From NCBI RefSeq assembly GCF_900099965.1, contig NZ_FNDJ01000005.1, positions 248,001 through 312,000 of the forward strand: DNA of 64,000 bases, written 5' to 3'. The position numbers and the translations under genes were made by a program. Of this stretch, positions 41,162 to 50,155 are shown piece after piece. Position 1 is the stretch's first letter. Each line of letters starts with the position of its first letter. This stretch comes from Nonomuraea jiangxiensis. Its GTDB lineage: Bacteria; Actinomycetota; Actinomycetes; Streptosporangiales; Streptosporangiaceae. The notes under the pieces are model-generated. The model was not told the origin of the DNA. It was given only the letters and a program-made list of their open reading frames with translations, and did no database searches.

Positions 41162-42121
41162 TTACTCCGGCCCGCCGCCGAGCCGCTCCAGCCGTCCCGG
41201 CAGGATGTCGAGCCGGCGCAGGATCACTCCCTCGCGCAACGCCCACGGGCACACGTCGAGCCGGTCCACCTCGAACAGGTCCATGGCCGCGTCGGCGACC
41301 AACGCCCCGGCCGCCAGCTGCGCCGCCCGGCCCTCGGACACGCCCGGCAGCTGGGCCCGCTCGGCGGAGCCCATGGTGGTGAGCTTGACCGCCCAGTCGG
41401 CCATGTCCTGCCGCGACAGCGAGCGCGAGACGTAGGGGCCGTCGTTGGAGGGCGCGGCCCCGGCGATCCTGGCGAGCTGCTTGAACGTCTTGGACGTGGC
41501 GACCGCCCGGTTGGCCTCGCCATAGCGGGCGATGCCGCCGACCGTGCGGGCGATCTCGGTGCGTACGTGCTTGCGCAGCCTGCGGATCTCCTCGGCGGTC
41601 GGCGGGTCGCCGGTGAACCAGTCGCGCGTCAGTCGCCCGGCGCCCAGCGGCAGCGAGGCGGCCACGTCAGGCTCCTCGTCCACCCCGGCGGCGATCTCCA
41701 GCGAGCCGCCCCCGATGTCGAAGGCCAGCAGCCGCCCCGACGACCACCCGAACCACCGGCGCACGGCCAGGAACGTCAGCCTGGCCTCGTCGCGACCGGA
41801 CAGGACCTCGATGTGCACCCCGCAGCGCGCGTCGATCTCGGCCAGCACCTGCTCGCCGTTGGCGGCCTCGCGCACGGCGGAGGTGGCGAAGGCCAGCACC
41901 TCCTCCACCCCCTTGTCCTCGGCCAGCCGCATCGCCTCTTCGACGAACTCGCCGAGCCGCGTGACACCGTCGCGCGCCAGCCGGTTTTCCGCGTCGAGGT
42001 ATTCCGTCAGGCGCAGATCGATCTTGTTGGAGTAGGCCGGCATGGGCCGGGCGCCCCGATGGGCGTCGACGACCAGTAAATGGACGGTGTTCGAGCCGAT
42101 GTCCAGCACGCCGAGTCGCAT
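41162..42121 (-). CDS. ppx: Ppx/GppA family exopolyphosphatase / pppGpp phosphohydrolase
   Basis: 319-aa ASKHA-fold protein: [17 protein letters not shown] (phosphate 1), [28 protein letters not shown] (phosphate 2) and a C-terminal [15 protein letters not shown]. Lacks the extra HD domain of E. coli Ppx, as in actinobacterial short forms. Degrades polyphosphate or pppGpp. ATG 42121 lies 6 nt after TAGCGT (42128-42133), leaderless. Confidence 0.9.
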   Translation of the reverse strand: MRLGVLDIGSNTVHLLVVDAHRGARPMPAYSNKIDLRLTEYLDAENRLARDGVTRLGEFVEEAMRLAEDKGVEEVLAFATSAVREAANGEQVLAEIDARCGVHIEVLSGRDEARLTFLAVRRWFGWSSGRLLAFDIGGGSLEIAAGVDEEPDVAASLPLGAGRLTRDWFTGDPPTAEEIRRLRKHVRTEIARTVGGIARYGEANRAVATSKTFKQLARIAGAAPSNDGPYVSRSLSRQDMADWAVKLTTMGSAERAQLPGVSEGRAAQLAAGALVADAAMDLFEVDRLDVCPWALREGVILRRLDILPGRLERLGGGPE

Positions 42122-42130
42122 GGGAAAACG

Positions 42131-43366
42131 CTACCGGTCTGCGGCTTTCACGGCGAAACGGAGCCGGAAATGGTCAAGGGTGGCGGGCAGCGGAGAGGCC
42201 AGCGGCGTGTACGGCCGGACGGATCGCTCGCGCAGGATGGCGCCCAGGATCGTGGCGGCGGTGAAGAGCACGAGATCCTCCCCGGGGCAGCGGGCGAACC
42301 CGACGCTGAACGGCACACCCGCCCAGACGTCCTCGTCGCCGAGCCACAGCTCCGGGCGGAACGTGTCGCCGGGCTCGGCCCGGTTCACGTACGGGCAGTA
42401 GATGACCACGACCGTGCCCTCGGGGACGTCCCAGCGGGTGGGGCCGGTGATGTCGCGCAGGATCGCCAGCGTGGTGGGCCAGAGCCGCACGGACTCCAGC
42501 ACGGCGGCGCGCAGGTGCTCCGGCCACCGGGCGGGGTCGCGCGGGCCGGGATGGCTGGTGAGCAGGGCGAGCGCGCGGTAGGCGGCCATGCCGGCCGAGT
42601 CGAAGGCGAACAGCCAGTGCGGCGCCTGCCCCTCGGCGTTCACGTCGGCCGGCGCGTGGGTGCCGGCGAGCACGGCCGCCAGGCTGCCCGGCTCGGCCCG
42701 CGCCAGGTGCCGGGCCAGCCTGCGGCGGAAGGCGCTGAGCACGTCGATGCGGTGGCCGCGCAGATAGGACCAGTTGGCGTCGCGGCGCAGCCGGTCGAGC
42801 TGCCGGGTGAGCGTCACGTCGTCGCGGGCCTGGTCGCCGAGCACGATACGGCGCACGATCCGCCAGTGGGCGGCGTGGAAGCGCGCCCAGGTGAGGATGC
42901 CGTCGCGGGGCAGCGTGGCGGCCTCCTCCTCGATCACCCGGCTGAACGGGCCGAAGTCCGAGCACACCACCTGCTCGTTCAGGGCGCGGCGCCGCTCGCG
43001 GAGCTCTCGTCCTGAGGTGATGAGCACGGAGTCGGGCGCGAAGTGGCCGAGCGCGCCGCACTTCTCCCGGTTGGCCGGGGTGAAGACCCGGTCCTCCAGC
43101 ACCTCGCGCACGTCCCGCGAGGCCAGCGGCAACATCGCCCAGCCCCGTTTCGGCACCCGTACCAGCAGCGGCCCGTCGCCGTGCTCGGCGCGCAGCCGGT
43201 GCAGCAGCCGGATCGCGCGCCCGTCGGCGTCGGCCAGGCCGGCCAGCCGCACCGCGGGCGGGCGGCGCACGATGACGCCCTGGGCGACGGTCGGGAGCAC
43301 CAGAGTGGTGGCGAGCGCGAGCGTCTGCGCGGCTGTGACCTGAGGCAGCCGCGTGATCGTGGCCAT
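42131..43366 (-). CDS. Cytochrome P450
   Basis: 411 aa, divergent from the P450 at 14963. K-helix ESVRLWP (ExxR) and haem loop FSVGFARCPGEDLVLF are clear; the I-helix reads FDSAGMAAYRAL, lacking the usual acid-Thr pair. No anchor. TAGTCC lies 7 nt before the ATG. Divergent from the formylglycine-generating-enzyme gene; no redox partner nearby. Substrate unknown. Confidence 0.88.
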   Translation of the reverse strand: MATITRLPQVTAAQTLALATTLVLPTVAQGVIVRRPPAVRLAGLADADGRAIRLLHRLRAEHGDGPLLVRVPKRGWAMLPLASRDVREVLEDRVFTPANREKCGALGHFAPDSVLITSGRELRERRRALNEQVVCSDFGPFSRVIEEEAATLPRDGILTWARFHAAHWRIVRRIVLGDQARDDVTLTRQLDRLRRDANWSYLRGHRIDVLSAFRRRLARHLARAEPGSLAAVLAGTHAPADVNAEGQAPHWLFAFDSAGMAAYRALALLTSHPGPRDPARWPEHLRAAVLESVRLWPTTLAILRDITGPTRWDVPEGTVVVIYCPYVNRAEPGDTFRPELWLGDEDVWAGVPFSVGFARCPGEDLVLFTAATILGAILRERSVRPYTPLASPLPATLDHFRLRFAVKAADR

Positions 43367-43415
43367 GCTTCAGGGACTACCCTTCCCTGTGAGTCGTGAC
43401 ACTTTGGGGGGATCC

Positions 43416-44321
43416 TTGAGTGCTTGTTGTGGTCCGAGCAGGGAGGCCGCCGCGCCGCCCCGGGAGACCGTGGCGACGGCCGTACGGCGGCAGGTGCCGC
43501 GCGGCATGGTGCGCATTCCCGGCGGGACGTTCCTCATGGGCGGCGACGACCCTGACGGCCGGCCCGAGGACGGCGAGGGGCCGGTGCGGGAGGTACGGCT
43601 GGACCCGTTCATGATCGACCCGGCGTGCGTGACGAACGCGCAGTTCGCCACGTTCGTCAAGGAGACGGGCTACGTCACCGAGGCCGAGCGGATCGGCTGG
43701 TCGTTCGTGTTCGCGCGGTTCGCCACGGGCGGCGTCATGGACGCGGGGGTGCCGGGGGCGCCGTGGTGGGCCGGCGTCGAGGGGGCCGCGTGGCGCACTC
43801 CGGAGGGGCCCGGCTCGTCGATCGGCGACCGTCAGAACCACCCGGTCGTGCACGTGTCGTGGCACGACGCGAGCGCGTACGCCGCCTGGGCGGGCAAGCG
43901 GCTGCCCACGGAGGCGGAGTGGGAGATGGCGGCCCGCGGCGGCCTGTCGCGCATGCGCTACCCGTGGGGCGACGAGTTGGCACCCAAGGGGCGGCAGCGG
44001 TGCAACATCTGGCAGGGCCGCTTCCCGACCGCGCCGAGCAGGGGAACGATGCCGGTGAAGTCGTTCCAGCCCAACGGCTACGGCCTCTACAACGTCTCCG
44101 GCAACGTGTGGGAGTGGACCACCGACTGGTGGGGCACGAGCTGGGAGCCCTCCGCCGACAATCCCACGGGTCCCGCCGAGGGCACGGCGAAGGTCATCCG
44201 CGGCGGCTCCTACCTGTGCCACGACTCCTACTGCAACCGCTACCGGGTGGCCGCCCGCACCTCGAACACACCGGACTCCTCGACCGGGCACACCGGTTTC
44301 CGCTGTGCGGCCCTAATCTGA
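43416..44321 (+). CDS. Formylglycine-generating enzyme (SUMF1/FGE)
   Basis: 301 aa FGE-sulfatase fold: GMVRIPGGTFLMGGDDPDG, WEMAARGG, YPWGDEL, NVWEWTTDWW, and the copper-binding active site GGSYLCHDSYCNRYR with both cysteines, as in authentic FGEs. It oxidises Cys in CxPxR motifs of sulfatases to formylglycine. TTG 43416 (product begins SACCGPSRE) is chosen for GGGGGGA 4 nt before it. No sulfatase is encoded in the window. Followed after 4 nt by the MurG-like gene, whose -10 overlaps its stop. Confidence 0.92.
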   Translation: MSACCGPSREAAAPPRETVATAVRRQVPRGMVRIPGGTFLMGGDDPDGRPEDGEGPVREVRLDPFMIDPACVTNAQFATFVKETGYVTEAERIGWSFVFARFATGGVMDAGVPGAPWWAGVEGAAWRTPEGPGSSIGDRQNHPVVHVSWHDASAYAAWAGKRLPTEAEWEMAARGGLSRMRYPWGDELAPKGRQRCNIWQGRFPTAPSRGTMPVKSFQPNGYGLYNVSGNVWEWTTDWWGTSWEPSADNPTGPAEGTAKVIRGGSYLCHDSYCNRYRVAARTSNTPDSSTGHTGFRCAALI

Positions 44322-44325
44322 TCGC

Positions 44326-45480
44326 ATGTCACGAACCCTGCGACTGTTGATCACCGGCGGCGGCACCGGTGGTCACACCTATCCGGCCCTGACGACCCTG
44401 TCGGCCGTCCAGCGACGTCAGGTGCCGCACGACGTGCTCTGGGTGGGCACAGCCAACGGCCTGGAGGCCAGGATCACGGCCGAGCACGGCATCCCGTTCA
44501 AGGCGATCACCACGGGCAAGCTGCGGCGCCGCCCCAACCTCAAGGAACTGGGCACCAACATCGCCGACGTGTTCCGCATCCCGGTCGGGGTGTTCCAGGC
44601 GGTGGGGCACGCCGCCCGCTATCTCCCCGACGTGGTGCTGTCGACCGGAGGATACGTGGCGGTGCCGATCGGGGTGGCGGCCAAGCTGATCCGCCGGCCG
44701 CTGGTCATGCACGAGCAGACGACCGTGGTGGGGCTCGCCAACCGCATCCTGGCCAGGCTCGCCACCAGCATCGCGCTGTCGCACGAGTCCTCGCTGGAAT
44801 ACCTGCCCGCCGCCGCCAGGGCGAAGGCCGTGGTGACGGGCAATCCGGTCCGGCCGGAGCTGCTGCAAGGCAACCGGGCGGCGGCCTACGACCTGTTCGG
44901 GCTGACGTTCGAGGTGCCGCTGATCTACGTGACCGGCGGCGCGCAGGGCAGCAAGCAGATCAACACGCTCATCGCGGAGGTCCTGCCGCGGCTGCTGCCG
45001 CACGCGCAGATCGTGCACCAGTGCGGCCCGGCCTGGATCGACCAGATGCGCGCCGTCGCGCTGCCTCCGGAGCTGGCCGACCGCTACCACCCGGTGCCCT
45101 ACGTCGGCGCGGAGCTGGCCGACCTGTTTGCGGCGGCCGACGTGGTGATCTCGCGCAGCGGGGCGGGCACGGTGTCGGAGCTGACCGCGATCGGCAAGCC
45201 GTCCGTGCTGATCCCGCTGATCCCGACGGGCGGCGACGAGCAGCGCAAGAACGCCGGATACCTGGCCTCGGCCGGGGCGGCGCGGGCACTGCTGGAGCCG
45301 CGTCCGACGGCCGAGCAGCTGCTGGCCGAGCTGATGCCGCTGCTGGCCGATCCCGAGCTGCGCTCGTCGATGGGGCAGGCCGCGGCCGCGCTCGGCCGCG
45401 TGGACGCCGCAGACGCCCTCTGCGACGTGCTCCTGCGGGCGGCTCACCTCGGCACGGCCCAGGCGCAGGGCTCCCGATAG
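44326..45480 (+). CDS. MurG-like glycosyltransferase (paralogue outside the dcw cluster)
   Basis: 384-aa GT-B protein: GGGTGGHTYPAL (N-terminal G loop), STGGYVAVP, VTGGAQGSKQIN and SRSGAGTVSELTAIGKPSVLIP (UDP-GlcNAc site). The MurG HEQN motif is HEQT here. The gene stands alone without ftsW/murC/ftsQ, so it is probably a second copy used for another UDP-sugar transfer, perhaps to a lipid or natural product. The ATG lies 6 nt after TAATCT (44314-44319): leaderless. Confidence 0.85.
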   Translation: MSRTLRLLITGGGTGGHTYPALTTLSAVQRRQVPHDVLWVGTANGLEARITAEHGIPFKAITTGKLRRRPNLKELGTNIADVFRIPVGVFQAVGHAARYLPDVVLSTGGYVAVPIGVAAKLIRRPLVMHEQTTVVGLANRILARLATSIALSHESSLEYLPAAARAKAVVTGNPVRPELLQGNRAAAYDLFGLTFEVPLIYVTGGAQGSKQINTLIAEVLPRLLPHAQIVHQCGPAWIDQMRAVALPPELADRYHPVPYVGAELADLFAAADVVISRSGAGTVSELTAIGKPSVLIPLIPTGGDEQRKNAGYLASAGAARALLEPRPTAEQLLAELMPLLADPELRSSMGQAAAALGRVDAADALCDVLLRAAHLGTAQAQGSR

Positions 45481-45516
45481 CGCGGTGTCCTCGGGGGACC
45501 AGATCGCGCGGCGCCC

Positions 45517-46401
45517 TCAGGGCTCCAGATGGCGGAACGCCTCGTGGGCGGAGCGCACGCTCCGCCTCAGCGCCTGTTCGAGCCGGTCGGCGTCCGCGGC
45601 CAGGCGTTCCAGCTCCGGTACGACGAAGCCGTCCGCCCCGCTCTCGGCCACCAGTTCCTCGTACTGGTGCAGCCGGCCGCGCAACTCCGCGATCTGGTGG
45701 TGGGCCAGGTAGGCGCGCTCGGCCTCGGTGACGTTGGCGGCGTAACGTTCCAGCGCCTCGACGCGGGCCAGCACGGCCTCCTCACTGCTGTCCAGAGCCC
45801 TGGCGAGCGGTTCTGCCACGGCCGCGACCTCGGGGGTGAGCCCCTTCGAGACGGTCTCCCTGTGCTTGGTACGCAGGTCCGACAGCTTGGCCAGCAGCCG
45901 GGCGATCTCCCACTCCTGCGCCGGCAGCATCACCGCGTTGCGCACGTCGTCCAGCAGGCCCTCGGTGTTGACCACGGAGTTCGTCACGGTGCCGATGGCC
46001 GCGCGGGCGCGGGCGAGCAGCCTGCCCGCGGACTCGTCGAGGTCGTCCAGGAGCACGTAGCGGCCCTCGTACCAGCGCAGTTGGTCGTAGACCCGGCGTT
46101 CGTACTCGTCCTGCTCGTCCTCGAGCACGTCGTTGCGGACGAACATGATGAGGATGAACGGGATGCCGAGCATGATCGCAAACAGGAGGCCGAATCCCCT
46201 GTTCAGCAGCCCGGCGCCGGTCATCAGCCCGAAGAACATCACCGTACCGATGACCGCGATCATGCGGTATTGCGTGCTCGAGACGGCTCCGCGCGATCGG
46301 GGGACCCAGCCCTGGCGCATCTTGATCAGCACCCGCCGGCTGTCCCTGAGCAACTGCGCGTCGTCCGGTGGCACTTCTGGGTCAATCACCACATCCGCCA
46401 C
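45517..46401 (-). CDS. Tandem paralogue A: membrane/coiled-coil protein of unknown function
   Basis: 294 aa. Short N-terminal segment (VVIDPEVPPDDAQLLRDSR, GWVPRSRG), two membrane helices, then about 200 residues of cytoplasmic helix: YEGRYVLLDDLDE, NTEGLLDDVRNAVMLPAQEW, EIARLLAKLSDLR, ALERYAANVTEAERAY and an end SAHEAFRHLEP. GTG 46401 fits the paralogue N-termini and lies 7 nt after TAGTAT (46409-46414); a TTG at 46425 overlapping the previous stop is the alternative. Last of three tandem copies. Confidence 0.78.
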   Translation of the reverse strand: MADVVIDPEVPPDDAQLLRDSRRVLIKMRQGWVPRSRGAVSSTQYRMIAVIGTVMFFGLMTGAGLLNRGFGLLFAIMLGIPFILIMFVRNDVLEDEQDEYERRVYDQLRWYEGRYVLLDDLDESAGRLLARARAAIGTVTNSVVNTEGLLDDVRNAVMLPAQEWEIARLLAKLSDLRTKHRETVSKGLTPEVAAVAEPLARALDSSEEAVLARVEALERYAANVTEAERAYLAHHQIAELRGRLHQYEELVAESGADGFVVPELERLAADADRLEQALRRSVRSAHEAFRHLEP

Positions 46402-46421
46402 GAACCGGATACTAAGCCAAG

Positions 46422-47330
46422 TCAACGACGTAGGTGGCGAAATGCTTCATGAGCGGAGCTGACGCTGTCGCGTAACGCCTGTTCGAGGCGGTCGGCGTCG
46501 TCCGACAACCTGCTCAGCTCCGGCACGGCCGACTGATCCGCGCCGGACTCGGCGAGCAGCTCCTCGTAGCGGGGCAGGCGGGCGCTGAGGCGTTCGATCT
46601 GGTTCCTGGCGCGGTAGGCGCGCTCGGCCTCGGCCACGTGGCCGGCGTAGCGCTCCAGGGCCTCCACCCGGGCCAGCACCGCCTGATGGCTGCTGTCCAG
46701 GGCGTGGGCGAGCGGCTCGGCGACGGCGGCCACCTCGGGGACGACCCCCTCGGAGACGACCTCCTGATGCTCCGAGCGCAGGGCCGACAGCTTGGCCAGC
46801 AGGCGGGCGATCTCCCACTCCTGCGCGGGCAGCATCACCGCGTTGCGCACGTCGTCCAGCAGGCCCTCGGTGTTGACGCTGGACGCCATGACCTGGTCGA
46901 TGGCCGTCTGGGCGCGGGACATCAGGCTCCTGGCAGGATCGTCGAGGCTCTCCCGCAGGACATAGCGGCCCTCGTTCGCGGTGGCGGCGTCGTGGACGTC
47001 GCGTTCGAGCGCGTGCCTGCGTTCCACCTCGGCGTCGGGCCGGGGCCGGAGCAGGACGCCGACGATCAGCAGCGCGGCACCCGTCATGATCACCACGAAA
47101 GGCGTGTAGCGCTCGGCGACGAACAGGGCCAGGCCGTAGACGACCGCCGCCACAGCGGTGCCGGTGGCCACCAGGCGGGCCGCGGTGCCGGCCGCCGGAT
47201 GAGAGCGCCGGCGCTCGGGAACCCAGCCCGAGTGGATGCGTACGAGGAGCTTGCGATTGTCACGGAGCAGGGAGGCGACGTGGTCGGGCACCGCCGGATC
47301 GACGATCACCTTCGCATGACGTCCGGGCAC
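46422..47330 (-). CDS. Tandem paralogue B: membrane/coiled-coil protein of unknown function
   Basis: 302 aa with the same plan as its neighbours: VIVDPAVPDHVASLLRDNRK, GWVPERRR, two helices (LVATGTAVAAVVYGLALFV; FVVIMTGAALLIVGVLL), then EGRYVLRESLDD, NTEGLLDDVRNAVMLPAQEW, LERYAGHVAEAERAY and AHEAFRHLRR. A 94-bp stretch (46784-46877) is 98% identical to copy A. GTG 47330 is leaderless behind TAGGAT. No enzyme motif. Confidence 0.78.
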   Translation of the reverse strand: MPGRHAKVIVDPAVPDHVASLLRDNRKLLVRIHSGWVPERRRSHPAAGTAARLVATGTAVAAVVYGLALFVAERYTPFVVIMTGAALLIVGVLLRPRPDAEVERRHALERDVHDAATANEGRYVLRESLDDPARSLMSRAQTAIDQVMASSVNTEGLLDDVRNAVMLPAQEWEIARLLAKLSALRSEHQEVVSEGVVPEVAAVAEPLAHALDSSHQAVLARVEALERYAGHVAEAERAYRARNQIERLSARLPRYEELLAESGADQSAVPELSRLSDDADRLEQALRDSVSSAHEAFRHLRR

Positions 47331-47337
47331 ATAAGAG

Positions 47338-47367
47338 ATCCTATGTTCCGGTCTGTCCGACTGTCAG
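47338..47367 (-). promoter_or_regulatory. Promoter of tandem paralogue B
   Basis: On the minus strand CTGACA (47367-47362), 18-nt spacer, TAGGAT (47343-47338), then 7 nt to the GTG at 47330. It overlaps the stop of paralogue C, so each copy seems separately transcribed. Confidence 0.5.
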
Positions 47368-48263
47368 CCTTCCAAGTAGCGGAAAGCCTCGTGGGCGGAC
47401 TCGACGCTGCGCCGTAGCGTGCGCTCCAGCACGTCGGCGTCCTCGGCCAGCCGCTCGATCTCGGGCACGGCCAGGGAGTCCGCCCCGGACTCCGCCAGCA
47501 GTTCCTCGTAGCGCGGCAGCCGGGCGCGCAGCTCCTCGATCTGGCCGCGGGCGTGGTAGGCGCGCTCGGCCTCGGCCACGTGGCCGGCATAACGTTCCAG
47601 CGCCTCCACGCGGGCGACCACGGCGGCCTCGCTGTTGACCAGGGCGCGTTCGAGCGGCTCGATCACCGCGGCCACCTCCGGCGCGATGCCCCTGGCCAGC
47701 AGCTCACGGTGCTCCAGGCGCAGGGCCGACAGCTTGGCCAGGAGGCTGGCGATCTCCCACTCCTGCGCGGGCAGCATCAGGGCGTTGCGGGCGTCGTCGA
47801 GCAGGCCCTCGGCGTTGACGTGGGAGCGCAGCACGGACCCGATGGCCCGCTGCGCCCTGCCCAGCACCACCCTGGCCTCCTCGTCGAAGTCCTCGGCCAG
47901 CAGGTAGCGGCCGTCGTACCAGCGGGCCTGCTCGTACACGCCGCGCTCGTGCGGCCGCTGGTCGTCCACCACCTCGTTCATGGAGGCGATCTTCACCAGG
48001 ACGATGAACACGTACGTGCCGAGGAGCACGAACCCGGCCGGCGCGAACGGCGAGGCCAGCAGCATGGCCATGAGCGCGACCACGAGGGGCGTGGCGGCCA
48101 GCAGCAGGGCGCTGGACGGGCTGTTGCGGCGGGCGGGGGCCGCGACGGGGGGCACCCACCCGGACCTGATCCTGGACAGTAAGGGAGCGTTGGCACGCAG
48201 CAATCCGGCGATTTCCGGGGGTACTCCCGGATCGACGACCACACCCACGCTCTGTCCTGGCAC
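47364..48263 (-). CDS. Tandem paralogue C: membrane/coiled-coil protein of unknown function
   Basis: 299 aa: VVVDPGVPPEIAGLLRANA, GWVPPVAAP, two helices, then YDGRYLLAEDFDEEARVVL, NAEGLLDDARNALMLPAQEW, LERYAGHVAEAERAY, ARLPRYEELLAESGAD and AHEAFRYLEG. The most diverged copy and the first in transcription order; unlike A and B it has an RBS (GGGGG before GTG 48263). With A and B it may form a membrane-bound helical assembly. Function unknown. Confidence 0.78.
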   Translation of the reverse strand: MPGQSVGVVVDPGVPPEIAGLLRANAPLLSRIRSGWVPPVAAPARRNSPSSALLLAATPLVVALMAMLLASPFAPAGFVLLGTYVFIVLVKIASMNEVVDDQRPHERGVYEQARWYDGRYLLAEDFDEEARVVLGRAQRAIGSVLRSHVNAEGLLDDARNALMLPAQEWEIASLLAKLSALRLEHRELLARGIAPEVAAVIEPLERALVNSEAAVVARVEALERYAGHVAEAERAYHARGQIEELRARLPRYEELLAESGADSLAVPEIERLAEDADVLERTLRRSVESAHEAFRYLEG

Positions 48264-48351
48264 CCTGGCGCCCCCAACGCTCGTGATGTTCGGATATTAC
48301 GTGCCATTCCGGCTGAGTGTCAGCCTCCGGAGGGGACAGGCTGGGAAACCA

Positions 48352-48543
48352 TCAGTCGCGCGGACCGGGCGCTTCCATGACGGCGGGCACCGGAACGAGG
48401 GGCACCACAGGGGCGTTCACCAGCACCGCAACCGCCGATGCCACCCTCATGACCCGAAGCCCGCAATCGCCGAACGCGCCGGAGGCGGCGAGGACGCAAA
48501 ACATGATCGTAGCCGTGGCGGTAATGGCCGGGGCGCCCGCCAC
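48352..48543 (-). CDS. Possible small hydrophobic protein, 63 aa
   Basis: Low confidence. A frame from GTG 48543 has a signal-like hydrophobic start (ITATATIMFCVLAASGAFG) and a Val/Pro-rich hydrophobic end (VASAVAVLVNAPVVPLVPVP). No RBS. It lies just after the LLM gene on the same strand, in an otherwise empty 297-nt gap (48264-48560). Confidence 0.25.
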   Translation of the reverse strand: MAGAPAITATATIMFCVLAASGAFGDCGLRVMRVASAVAVLVNAPVVPLVPVPAVMEAPGPRD

Positions 48544-48560
48544 GGCTCGTCGTCGCGGGG

Positions 48561-49358
48561 TCAGTCCTTGCCGACGAGCGTGCCGACCTCGGCCGCCATG
48601 CGTACGAAGCCCTCGGGGTCGGGCTCGTCGCCCGCCGGTTCGAGCACCACGTGGTCGGCGCCCGCCCGCGCCCGATCCCGGGCGATCCCGGCAACCGTCT
48701 CCGGGTCGCCGTTCCCGGACTGGACGTAGGCGATCAGCGGGTGCCGGTCGGTGCGGCCGGCCTCCGCCCGGCCCTCGTCGATCAGCCGCCGTGCCTGCCG
48801 TACCTGGTCGAGGGGCGTACCGGCGTGCAGGACGGTGCCGTCGGCCGCCGCGCCGGACAGCCTCAGCGTGCGGGGCCCCGTGGCCGCGCAGACCACCGCC
48901 GGCGGCGTGTGCGGCGGCCAGCCGAGGGCGACCGCGTCGAGCCGGACGTAGCGGCCCTCGGTGGTGACCTCCTGCCCGCGCAGCAGCGCCCGCAGCGCGT
49001 CGAGATGCTCGCGCAGGAGCGTCAGCGGCGACTCCGCCCCCGCCCCCACCTGCGCCATCCACTGCTGCACCCCGTGGCCGACGCCGACCGTCACCCGGCC
49101 GGGGAACAGCCGGTGCAGGGTCGCCACCTCCATGGCCGTCAGGGCGACGTTGCGCAGGGGCACCGGGAGCACGCCGATCGCGATCCGCAGCCGCTCGGTC
49201 CAGGCCAGTGCCGCCGCGGCCGTCGCGATGCCGCTCTCCAGGAAGCAGTCCTCCCAGAGCCACAACTCCGCCAGCCCGGCCTCCTCGGCCGCGGTGACCA
49301 CCGAACGCAGGCGCTCGGGGGGAAGTTGTGGCCGAAATATCGCGCCTATAACCGTCAT
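48561..49358 (-). CDS. LLM-class (F420/FMN-dependent) oxidoreductase
   Basis: 265-aa luciferase-like monooxygenase fold: AAEEAGLAELWLWEDCF, RIAIGVLPVPLRN, FPGRVTVGVGHGVQQWM, TTEGRYVRLDAVALGWPP and AADGTVLHAG. In actinomycetes most such proteins use F420. Start ATG 49358. Substrate unknown; divergent from the two-component system. Confidence 0.9.
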   Translation of the reverse strand: MTVIGAIFRPQLPPERLRSVVTAAEEAGLAELWLWEDCFLESGIATAAAALAWTERLRIAIGVLPVPLRNVALTAMEVATLHRLFPGRVTVGVGHGVQQWMAQVGAGAESPLTLLREHLDALRALLRGQEVTTEGRYVRLDAVALGWPPHTPPAVVCAATGPRTLRLSGAAADGTVLHAGTPLDQVRQARRLIDEGRAEAGRTDRHPLIAYVQSGNGDPETVAGIARDRARAGADHVVLEPAGDEPDPEGFVRMAAEVGTLVGKD

Positions 49359-49498
49359 GCCCGGATCATTCCCCAGAGCGACGGCCCGTGGCAAAACCGG
49401 CCAGGACCTATAGCCTGGATCCCCGCTTCGAGTGGTTATGCGCGCGTTATCCGCAGCGGAGCACACTGTCGGGCACATGACATCTCATGGGGGGCGCG

Positions 49499-50155
49499 GT
49501 GCGGGTTCTGGTCGCCGAGGATGAGCGGATGCTCGCCGACTCGATCGCCGAGGGGTTACGGGGTGAGGCGCTCGCCGTCGACGTCGCCTACGACGGGGAC
49601 GCCGCCCTGGAACGGCTCGGGGTGCACGACTACGACGTCGTGATCCTCGACCGGGACCTGCCGGTCGTGCACGGGGACGACGTGTGCCGGGCCGTCGTCG
49701 AGCGGGGCTGGCCGGTGCGGGTGCTCATGCTGACCGCCGCCGGTGACGTGCGCTCGCGGGTCGCCGGGCTGTCGCTGGGGGCCGACGACTACGTGACCAA
49801 GCCGTTCGCGTTCGAGGAGCTGGTGGCCCGGGTGCACGCGCTCGGCCGGCGGGCCAGGCCGGCCGATCCGCCCATGCTGGAGCGGGCGGGGGTGCGGCTG
49901 GACTGGGCGCACCGGCAGGTGTTCCGCGAGGGCGTGTACGTACCGCTGGCACGCAAGGAGTTCGGCGTGCTGGCGGAGCTGCTGCGCGCCCAGGGGGCCG
50001 TGGTCTCGGCCGAGAGCCTGCTGGAGAAGGTGTGGGACGAGCACATCGATCCGTTCACGAACACCGTGCGCACGACGATGATGAAGCTGCGCAAGAAGCT
50101 CGGCGAGCCCCAGGTCATCGAGACCGTGCCCGGATCGGGATACCGCATCCCATGA
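49499..50155 (+). CDS. OmpR-family response regulator
   Basis: 218 aa: receiver with acidic pocket E7/D8, phospho-acceptor D51 (VILDRDLP), Thr in MLTAAG and Lys in VTKPF, followed by a winged-helix DNA-binding domain (VPLARKEFGVLAELL, VDEHIDPFTNTVRTTMMKLRKKLG-like end). GTG 49499 after GGGGGG is preferred over ATG 49487. Its TGA overlaps the kinase ATG. Confidence 0.93.
   Translation: MRVLVAEDERMLADSIAEGLRGEALAVDVAYDGDAALERLGVHDYDVVILDRDLPVVHGDDVCRAVVERGWPVRVLMLTAAGDVRSRVAGLSLGADDYVTKPFAFEELVARVHALGRRARPADPPMLERAGVRLDWAHRQVFREGVYVPLARKEFGVLAELLRAQGAVVSAESLLEKVWDEHIDPFTNTVRTTMMKLRKKLGEPQVIETVPGSGYRIP

Noticed and set aside
48317..48967. Arg/Ser/Pro-rich plus-strand frame opposite the LLM gene
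   Set aside because: Composition typical of a shadow frame; the minus-strand LLM protein is unambiguous.
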